This document shows, piece by piece, positions 55,560 to 64,000 of a stretch of DNA of 64,000 nucleotides. Source of the stretch: Brachypodius melanocephalos (lineage: Eukaryota > Chordata > Aves > Passeriformes > Pycnonotidae); assembly GCA_013398615.1 (NCBI GenBank), contig VZSR01000393.1:2213864-2277863 (forward strand), in the 5' to 3' direction. Position 1 is the stretch's first letter, and each line of letters opens with the position of its first letter. Below the pieces are notes generated by a model. The model searched no databases and was not told the origin of the DNA. It saw only the letters and a list, made by a program, of their open reading frames with translations. Made by a program: the position numbers and the translations under genes.

Positions 55560-58500
55560 ACCTGTTTTAGGTGTCCTTTGGCCCCCCCTGCACTGTGTGA
55601 CATTTTCTCCTCATTTAAAGGAAAACGTTCTGCTGATTGGAGAGAGGGGAATAGCAGAGGAGAAAATGAGCTCCTAAATTCCAGGTACTTTGTGGTACTT
55701 GCTGGAAAATTGGCCTTCAGTATTAGAGCAAACTGCTGGGGCCAGAAGGAGAGAGCTCAAAACGTGATGGGATTTTAAAACTGCAGCTCACCGAAATGAA
55801 TGAGGAGCTGAGATTCCAGGAATTCTGGTTTTATTTAACTTATAGGAAAGGAGGAAGAAACAGATGGAGTCACTGCTCCTGAACTAAAAATACTGTTTAG
55901 AGAAGGACATCTGCAATGCAGCTTTGAATGTCAAGGTCCTCGGTGTTTGGACTGTTCTCCTTCAAATGTCACCTCCCGATGTTTGGAGAGGTGGAGAGGC
56001 TGGAAATGCAGAGATTGCAGCCATTCCCTTCTTCCCTTAAAAGTACTTGTTCGCCTGGAAGTTTTGCAATGAAATGGAAAGGAAATCGCGTTTTCAGCCT
56101 GTGGTGCAGGGATGGGGATACCCCTGACCTGTCTGTGCCGTTTTGGGATCCCTGAGTGCTGGATCTGGACTGGTCCCAGCTGCTGGAGGCTGTTTGGGGA
56201 CGTGAGAGTCACCAAGAAATCTGACATGTCATTCATAAAACTTCTGGGAGAGTATTTGTGAAAGCCAAACAAATTCTGCCCCTCCCAGCATGGAATAAGT
56301 GACCTTTGTCCTGGCTTTTATTTTCACTTTCGAGCTCTTGCCTGCTGAGGTCAAGCTGTTTATTAAGTTTGGCAGAATTATTAAAGAGGCAGCATTAATC
56401 GCCCCCGTTATTTTATCTTGCCGGCCACTGTCTCACTGTGCTTTTGCCAAGGTCAGGAATTATGCAAAAAAAAAATCGAGATGTCCCACAGTGCCACAAG
56501 GCAGCTCCAAGAGAACCCAGAAAATTTGGGTTAAAAGGCACAAAAAAATTACCCATTTGTGTCTTGTCCCTCCATTCAGGGAGCCTTGGCAGTTCTTGTT
56601 TCTCGAAAAAAGGAAGGGTGATATTCTCATGTAATGACAGGACTCCGGGAGCTGGAGGTTTAGAGGGAAAAAGAAATTCACAAGTATTGTACAAGTCACC
56701 CTAAAAGGGTGAATAATCACCTGTGCTTTCCCCTGCTGCAATAAGGGACTCTCACTTTTCTTCTCGGATAAGCCTTGGTTGATAGGATTATATCAATGTG
56801 GGGCAAAGAGTGAGCAAGTCAGGCCATAAACTCCATCGGCTCCGGTGTGTAACTTAACCCCTGATTATTTAATCCCTGATTATTTAACTCCTGGAGTAGG
56901 ATGTGCTATCTCTTATCAGGGCTCAGGGGAACATCGCCTCCCCTTAATCCCGTGTTAAACATTAATGAGCTGTCACAGTGCTGGATTCCCAGAAATCTGC
57001 TGAGTTCAGATCATCCAGAGGGATGAATAATGGGGTTGATCTGAAATAGCTGCAGGACAGAGTGGGTCAAGGCTGTGGGGGAAGGCTCCCGTGGGTGTCA
57101 GCAGTCCCTGGTGTGGTTGAGGTCTCTCTTGGCCAATGTCAAGGCTTCACCAGGCTCTTGCTTCAGTCTTGCGGTCCAGCAGCCGCTTCCCTGCAGATGT
57201 TGAAAGGAAAAGAGCGAGAGAGGAGGGGGCCAGGCCGGGTTTCTGAAAGCCCTTTCAGAGCTGCTTTCGTCGCTGTTGATGGCAGAGCACACGGAATTCT
57301 CACGTGAACCTCTTCAGATGGTGGCTCCAGCCTGAACTCCCCGCTCTAATTACCTCTGCCAAGTGCAAGCGCTGCCCTTTGAGGGAGGTTTGATTTCTCA
57401 TCTATTCCTTTCATCTAATGGTTCCTCGTGCTCGGGCTCCAAGCCGTGAAAACAGCTCTTAATCTACCTCCCGCCTCCCACCAATTATTTAATACCTGGG
57501 TTTTATTCCTTCTCATTTGTCTTTCTAACTACCCTAATTTCTCCGGTTTCCCTCATCAGCGTTTTCCCAAGCTCTTTATTGTTTTCTGATTGCCGTAATT
57601 CCGCAATATCTTTTGGCACTAAAGCCCGGCTCCCCAGAGGAATGGGCTCATGAATTTATACAGTGGCATTACCCAGGCTTTGCAGACGAGTCCCGGGGCT
57701 GATTTGGCTGCCCAGAAATGCTCCTTCTGTTCCTGCCTCTCCTGTCGCTGAACCCCTTGAACGAGCAGGAATTGGCAAGGCAGGAATTGCGCTCTTGGTA
57801 TGAAGAGCTGCGAAAGTCTGAGTCAAGAATTTTGGAGTAAATTAAAGAGTAAATTAAATATTCGGCCTCCTCCCCACCCTCTGTGCCCATGACTCGGCAG
57901 AGCATTTCTCTCTTCATTCGTCAGGGCAAGAGTTTCAGCCTGGGGAGGAAATTTTCCCCGTGGTATTAATTTCTTCTACTTCTTGCAGCAGAAGCACATT
58001 TGAGAATTCGTTCCTGAAACTTCCCATGTTCTAATTTTACATGACAGGACTGTCAGAAGCAGCACATGAGAGAAATGAGATCTCCTCCGCAGCTTTGGGG
58101 TGCCTGTGCTGCCCTAGAAGGGCTGGTGAGACTCAGAGCTGCTCCCCTGCTCATTAATACCAAATTTCCTGCCTTGGTTACAGAGCTTTTAAGTGACAAA
58201 AACTCAGCCTGGGCCCAGCTTCTATTAAATCCTCTTTAAGCAATGCCACCTCTTTTTTTTTTTCCTGCTTGGCAGATGAATCCGCCTTCTAACTAAATAC
58301 TTGAGTGCACTCATGCCAGAAGAGGAGATTTAAATATGATCAGTATGAGGAAATACGTTGGGATGCTGGGAATAGACACGTTCCAGGGCGTTTATCTGTT
58401 TATCTTACAGGGCTGCCCCAGATTGAGGATTGGCTCAGGCAGGAGCCAAATGTTGCTCTGAAGGTGCTTTGCCTCTTCCAGTAATTTGTTTCCTTTTCTG

Positions 58501-59200
58501 TCTGAGAGTGGAATTAAGAGCGTCACAAATTATGGCGAGGGGTTGAGCTTGTGAAATGTTCTGCATTTTTCGAAGGGCAGGAGGAGGCAGCTGCACGGTG
58601 AGTGCTTGGCGGGTGGATGGGGATCTGGTGGAACTGCCTGGACAGAGACCAGGATTTGGGTCCCTGATCCTCCACGACTCCTTCTGGTAGCTCATCCTGC
58701 TTGAAAAGAGCAAATAATTGCAAATCCTGTCAGAATCCAGCGCTCCTAAAGGCCCCCAGGGAGGCTGCTCAGGGTCAGAGCGTGAAAGTGGTTTCCTTTC
58801 TGGCTCGGTGGTTATTGGCCTCCTCTCAAGTGCAGGATGAGATGAGCAGAGACTGATGTGTAATCACTTGGTTGGGAACCAGGAAGAGCTCAGAAAACAC
58901 CCGAAGATCCAAACACCTCCGATTCTGGGAAGGTTTGGGTTGGCACTTAATGGTGGGGTTTGACCTCTGTTGTCTTCAGGCAGGAATTTGTATTTGCAGA
59001 CAAATCTCAGATCAGGGCTTGGTCGTGAATCAATCCAGGCGGACCTGAGGTGCTGCAGGCCAAGGCCTTTGAGGGTGAGGGCTGGAAATGCCATCAAAAT
59101 GTGAATTCATGAACAAAAATCAACATCTGTCAGTTCCCATGATCATGGCTGGGAGGAGGAGAACCCTTTCTAGGCTCTCTCCATTAGATTTCTCCTCCCG
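55560..59200. other. Repeat-poor noncoding block, possible regulatory DNA
   Basis: About 3.6 kb without CR1 or minisatellites. It is moderately AT-rich with many homeodomain-type TAATTA/ATTAAT cores (for example 56380-56400 and 57340-57350) and a repeated TGATTATTTAA at 56861-56889. No exons are visible. Its composition resembles conserved developmental enhancers, which fits a position upstream of FOXF1. Confidence 0.4.
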
Positions 59201-59489
59201 TATCACTTGGACACCAAGAGCAACAAGAAGGACCCAACTCTGGGCCAAACCTTGAAAGTCTCCCCAGAACCACACCCAGTCCCAGTCATGGTGCCCAGTG
59301 CTGTTTTCCAGGCCCCAATTAGTGGATGTTCATTAGCAGGGGTGCTCGGGGGGGCTGACACCGCATCCCCCACAGCTCTCCGTGTCTCACCACCCCAGAT
59401 GTCTGTTGGTGCTCTGCTTTTTTGAGCCCAAAAGTGTCATCACCTTCTGCCCGCTGGGTTTTTTCCTCTTTTCTGGCCTGACAGGAGCA

Positions 59490-61450
59490 GGTCACGGGAC
59501 AACCTGTCACGTGGAACCAACCGCCCGCATCTTGGCGTGGTCCTTACCCACCTTTTTTTATCTTCGGAGAGACCAGATTACAACCATAAAAGGGAAGAAC
59601 GGAATTTTGAGTGAGGAGCCCTGCTCCGATTGGCTGAGTGCCGATTCGCGACGGTTTCGGGGGGAAATAACCAGATGGGAGCAATTTTTGGGCCCGAGAA
59701 TAAAAACAATACAACAAAACCATGTGGTTCACCATTGAAACCAAGACAGGACTTTCGGTGCTGGTGCCTCCCGTTGCTCTTGGTTCCACCTGCATGAAAC
59801 TGCAGGAGGGCCCTCACTTCCACATGGGCACGGCCGCACTCAGCTCCTGGTTCCCATAAAAGCTCTCTGCACACACCACCAGCTGATGCCAGCTGAGATA
59901 ACATCTCCTGGAGGTTAGTGGGAAGGACCTGGTGGTCAGGTTGGTTGAGAAGAAGAACTGTACCCACCTCCTGTGAAGCCATCTCTGCAGCCACGGCCAG
60001 CTGGTGTTACCTGGGGTAACATCTGGAGATGGAGCTGGAGGCCCAGTTGGGAGGAAATCAGACCTGCAATCAACCTCTGTCATCTTCCAGGCTGGGAGAG
60101 CCTGAGCAACAGTTTATTGTGGTCGAGTATCTGCAGATCCATGTCTGAAAATCCAGCAGAACAAAGTCCCTTCGTGCCTGAACATGTCTTCCACTCAACT
60201 CTTCTTAGATCACTTGTTTAAAACCAGGGCTTTAATCCCTCGAGAAACTCTCCTAAAACGTGCCCCTAGCTCTGAGTTACAACGCTGAGTAAATATGATA
60301 AAAAAGGCTCCAAGGGTTTCCTGGAAACTTTGGCAGCCATGCTCTGGGAGCAGATGTTGGTGACCACCAAAGTTCTTGTAAGCCATGGAGATATTTTTCT
60401 ATTTAACACTTAGCATGAGAAATGTGACAGCTGATTTAGGGTATTTGTGTCCAGGGGCTGGAGGTGTTTGCCTCACCCTTTCTGGGAATGCCACACCCAT
60501 GCAAATCCTTCGGTAGGTGACCTCATCCAATAAGAAGAAGATGGCTTTATGGTTAATGTTGTTCTTGGAGTTGGAAATGAACTCTTGCCACTGAGGTGAT
60601 GACAAACATGTGCTTTTCTTGAGTGCTCAGGGTGGCAGTGGGGCCACCTGCGACCAGGAGAGGTGAACCCAAGTACCTGAGGAGCGAGGCAGCCTGGCTG
60701 CCATGCTGGGGGAGGTTTGCTTTAACCACCTCCCAGAAGAAGGGAGGCTGGCAGCCTGTGGCTCCTTCCCTGAACTGAAGTGGGCTGTTGGTGCCCCCAG
60801 TGCTGCTGCTCCAGGCAGCATCGAGTCCATTGTTGGCTTCTTTGGCGAGTCCATCCAAGCCCACAGAGATGCACCTCGCAGGTGACTGCACAGATGTCTC
60901 ACCTTGCTCTGTCCATCGCTTTCCACCCCATTCCTCCTCATATCCACCCCTCCCTCCAGTCTCCCCTTTCCCCCATTTCAGACAAGCACCAGCAACCCTG
61001 GAGTGGCCCAGCACCACCACCCCACCTCTCCCTCTCCCACCATGCCCCTTCCTCTGCTCCTGCGCCAGCCCCAGGTACCTTGAGCTGTCCTGTGGCAGCA
61101 GTTCCTTGGTTCTCCTCACTCCACCACCCGCTGCAATCCCTCTGCCTGCTCCACTGCTCTATTTCTTCAGTGCTGACCGCAGTGGTGGCTCCCAGGGCCT
61201 ATCGCAGCACCCCAACCGTGGCGCCTGGCCCCACAAAACCAGAGGGGAACCACAGCCTCTTACTCATTGGTACCTGAGGGATGCTGCCCCATCGCCTCCT
61301 TCCCGCTGGGCAGTGGTTTGGGAACAGGGGGAAGAAGTGGCTGTGACTGTCTGCTCTGGGGTGTCCTCCATGGCCACCAACCCAACATCCTGGGGCTCTC
61401 CAAACCCAGCCTTGGCTGCACAATCCCAGGTCTGGTCAAGGGATAAATGA
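59490..61450. other. Compositionally distinct block, possibly retroelement-derived
   Basis: The segment starting near 59490 includes an inverted-CCAAT motif GATTGGCTGA, CpG-containing 'gattcgcgacggtttcgg' and AATAAAAACA at 59699-59708. This arrangement recalls a solo LTR promoter/poly(A) region. No primer-binding site, terminal TG/CA pair, target duplication or retroviral coding sequence could be fixed, so the call is tentative. Confidence 0.25.
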
Positions 61451-61457
61451 AGGCGGT

Positions 61458-61758
61458 GGTTGCAGGTTTGCTGTCCATGTGGTTCAGGGATGAAGGTGGT
61501 GGTTGCAGGTTTGTTGTCCCCATGGTTCAGGGATGGAGGAGGTGGTTGCAGATTTGTTGTCCCCATGGTTCAGGGATGGAGGAGGTGGTTGCAGTTTTGC
61601 TGTCCATGTGGTTCAGGGATGGAGGAGGTGGTTGCAGGTTTGTTGTCCCTGTGGTTCAGGGATGAAGGTGGTGGTTGCAGGTTTGCTGTCCATGTAGTTC
61701 AGGGATAGAGAAGGTGGTTGCAGGTTTGCTGTCCATGTGGTTCAGGGGAACACTGGTG
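61458..61758. repeat. 43-bp minisatellite, 7 copies
   Basis: Seven consecutive 43-bp units begin 'ggttgcaggtttgctgtcc' and end 'ggttcagggatgaaggtggt'. They differ at a few positions, mainly TGTCCATGTGG against TGTCCCCATGG. There are no spacers. Because 43 is not a multiple of 3, all three frames are cycled through, so it does not encode a regular protein repeat. Confidence 0.93.
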
Positions 61759-61759
61759 G

Positions 61760-62395
61760 TGAGGCAGCTCTGGAAGCTGCACTGGAGGCCTGGGCAGAGC
61801 CAGCCCAAGGAATGGTTTGTGTGGTGGTTTTCCTCGTGCTGAGTTAGCCTTGAATCACCAGGGTTTGGGTTTAAACTGGGTTGTTCTGCAGGAAGAGTGA
61901 CAAAACTTGCTGGAAGCATGGCTGAAGCTCTCTGGGTGCTTCAGATTGTCCTCAGAATTGCTCCCTGGGCCAGAATTGTGCTGATGTCCCACTGTGCTGG
62001 CTGTGAGCAGAGGCCAGGGACATGCAGTCATTCACCCAGAGCTGCAAGGGAAGCTTGGGCAGGAGCTCAGTAAATCCACCCCAGCTCCCACCCTAAGCAG
62101 GCTCCAGACTCCCAGACCACAGGTTTCCTTCCCAGTCTTTCAGCCCTAACCCCAAACCAGCCTGCAGAGAGCCAGGAGGAATTGCACAAATGCCTTGGGT
62201 GCCTTCCAGAGCAGCCTCCTGAGCATTGCCTGGGTGCCCCCAAGACGCTGGCAAACCCCAGCCCTGGGCACAGCCTGGTGCAAGGGACACCCAACCCTGC
62301 CCAGAACAGCCAGGGAGAACAAAACAGGAGTTTTGAGGATAATTCAAATGACAAGGAGCACTTTTCCCTGGCAGGATGGAGATAGGGATGGGTGG
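61760..62395. other. Intergenic sequence, nothing recognised
   Basis: No gene or repeat was identified between the minisatellite and the next CR1 fragment. Confidence 0.45.
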
Positions 62396-62502
62396 GACTT
62401 GGAAAAACACGGTCTGGAGGGATGTGTCCCTGCCTGTGGCACAGAGTTGGGGCTGGGTGGTGTTTAAAGTCCCTTCCAACCCAATTCCAGGGCTCTGTGA
62501 CA
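62385..62502 (+). mobile_element. CR1 LINE 3' fragment
   Basis: Degraded sense CR1: 'gatgtgtccctgcctgtggc', 'gtttaaagtcccttccaacc', 'caattccagggctctgtgac'. Confidence 0.78.
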
Positions 62503-63125
62503 CTGCCACCATCCCACCCTGCAGACAGCCCATAAAACCCAGCAAGATGCAGCAGGGTGAACAACAACAGGCAAATGAGCATTGAAAAAAAAAAAAAAAC
62601 CAACAAAAAAAAGCATAATTACATATATATATATATAAAAGCGTTTTAACTACATGGCAGCTTGGTCGAACCCCTGTTCCTGTATTTGCTTAGCTGAGGG
62701 CTATCTTTGCAAGCCTTCGCTGCCAGATGTTCCCGTATTTGCATGCGGGGCGGAGGGGAGGGATGCTCGGCGGGTCCCGGCGCTGCAGCCGGATGGCGAT
62801 TGCCACCCAGCGGCTGCTCTGCTTCTCAAACTCCCCCAAAATCGCTTCTCCAAGCGCAGAAAAGCCGAGGCTTTTCCCTCCATCAGGGACTCTGAAATCC
62901 GCGGGCGCTGCTTTCCCAGCCAGGGGGATTTGGGTGCCTAGGAGGGACACAGAACTGATTTTTATTTGTTTGTTTTATTTTTTTTTCAAGTGCAAGTCAC
63001 TGCAGCTCTGAAGAATCCTTGCTGACACACCTTGGACCATATCCTGACAGGGGCTGGCAGACCCCATCCTCAGGGAAGGTCCCAGCAAGGATCTGGGGGA
63101 ATTATCCTCACATCTCCAAAGCCCC
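62503..63125. other. Intergenic, with AT microsatellite and an octamer site
   Basis: An (AT)n run lies at 62622-62637. A canonical octamer ATTTGCAT is at 62737-62744, at the edge of a small CpG-rich patch (62,745-62,800). No gene was recognised. Confidence 0.45.
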
Positions 63126-63130
63126 CTTTT

Positions 63131-63195
63131 CATAAAACCACAGAATTTTAGGGTTGAAAGGAAACTCCGGGGGTTAAAAAACCCAACTTCCTTTC
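63131..63195 (-). mobile_element. Probable CR1 LINE terminal fragment
   Basis: 'aaccacagaattttagggtt' followed by 'gaaaggaaactccgggggtt' resembles the antisense 3' terminus of a CR1. It is short and diverged. Confidence 0.6.
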
Positions 63196-64000
63196 CCTCC
63201 TGAGCTTATTCCTCAGCTCGGGTCACACCAAACAATAAATCTGGGCATAATTTAAAATCTGTGGCTGCCTCAAGTTTTTGTCACAGAGAGCAGAGTCAGA
63301 GACATCCCAGCCACCAGGCACCTGGGCTTTGATGGGTTTCCAGCTGGTCCCTCCCATGCTGGGGCTCGTTTTTGGCCCTCGTGATTTTTTTTACCTGGAA
63401 TGCAAACAGCAAAGTCCCCTCAGCAAACACAACTCTCTGCTGCGGCTCCCCCAGGGATTTTTTTGAAAGCCGTATTTTGTACTTCTGTATTGTTACCTGT
63501 AGAAATCATAGTTAATTAATAGAATTATTCCATGTACCTCCAGCAGCACCAGCCCTACTCCTAAAACAGCTTTTAAAATCCTCTTCCCATTACTTACTCA
63601 GCAAACAGCTCTCACCTTTACACAGAGGCCTCTCCCACACACCTATTTAACCACAAACCCTCTAATTTCAGCACAGTGCACCTTGCTGTGGTTAATGAGG
63701 CTAATTAGGAGCAGAGGAAAGGAGATTCTCCTGCTGCAGCATTATCATTTATTTTTTTCCCTGATGCTCCAGTGGCTGGTTCAGCCCCTGTACCTTGCAG
63801 GGCTGTAACCCACAAGGGCTGTAGGTGTTTGCTGCTTGTTCCTTTCTGCTTCCAGCACCTGCTGGAGCTGGCAGGGCAGAAAATTCCCTGGATTTCATCT
63901 GAAATGTGCCCTGAATCCCTTGGAAATGCTTGGAGGAGGCTGTTCCCGAGCCCGGGGGGAGCCTTCTCAGAGTTAATGGCTGCTGGCAGATTTTCTTTAA
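63196..64000. other. Intergenic sequence to window end
   Basis: No gene was recognised. An AT-rich stretch at 63,490-63,530 and 'ggttaatgaggctaattagg' at about 63690-63710 contain homeodomain-type cores and could be regulatory. Confidence 0.4.

Noticed and set aside
61447..61758. CRISPR-like regular repeats
   Set aside because: The 43-bp units are directly contiguous with no unique spacers, and the genome is a vertebrate, so this is a minisatellite.
36951..64000. Search for FOXF1, FENDRR exons, tRNA or other RNA genes in the right half
   Set aside because: No forkhead-domain coding sequence, tRNA cloverleaf or recognisable RNA gene was found. The FOX cluster presumably lies beyond the window.

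Overview
This is vertebrate nuclear DNA, most likely from a bird. Genes have small exons with GT-AG introns. Fragments of the 3' end of CR1 LINEs lie throughout (a motif like 'tttgggttggaaggga' and its reverse complement), CpG-rich promoters are compact, and two 100-N assembly gaps are present. The gene order EMC8(-) / COX4I1(+) / DUSP22-like(+) / IRF8(+) matches human 16q24.1, the chicken chromosome 11 equivalent, except for the extra phosphatase gene.

Left part (2.5-14.6 kb): EMC8 (ER membrane protein complex subunit, 5 coding exons, minus strand) and COX4I1 (cytochrome c oxidase subunit 4, 4 coding exons, plus strand) are divergent neighbours. In mammals they share one short bidirectional promoter. 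Here their CpG-rich starts are separated by CR1 insertions, and a near-identical inverted CR1 pair brackets COX4I1 exon 1.

Middle (15.6-25.3 kb): a DUSP22-like dual-specificity phosphatase with an N-myristoylation start and an intact HCxxGxxRS loop. One exon is missing, probably in the 17246-17345 assembly gap. Human DUSP22 lies just upstream of IRF4 on 6p25 in the same orientation, and IRF4 is the ohnolog of IRF8. Human DUSP15 shares 20q11 with COX4I2. The phosphatase is therefore best read as the third DUSP15/22 ohnolog, kept in the COX4I1-IRF8 paralogon and absent from the mammalian locus as I know it. This is the most interesting observation in the window.

IRF8 (27.8-36.2 kb) is complete: 8 coding exons giving 426 aa. 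It has a TATA promoter with two inverted CCAAT boxes and a STAT-type GAS element (TTCGGGGAA), preceded by a G-rich minisatellite. Its first-exon region holds a 50-bp tandem repeat that duplicates a potential splice donor. The 3' half contains two separate local duplications with almost the same offset (about 855 bp). Introns 4, 5 and the visible part of 6 are free of in-frame stops.

Right part (36.3-64 kb): no protein gene can be supported. By synteny this is the regulatory interval between IRF8 and the FOXF1/FOXC2/FOXL1 cluster. It holds CR1 fragments, minisatellites (CATCC-rich at 49.8 kb, 43-bp units at 61.5 kb), polypurine and homopolymer tracts, candidate IRF/AP-1 and IRF/ETS composite sites, an orphan CpG-rich patch near 45.8 kb, and repeat-poor stretches at 55.6-59.2 kb that look like conserved regulatory DNA. 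Splice sites and exon phases were worked out by hand. Family assignments rest on recognising protein sequence, not on a database search.
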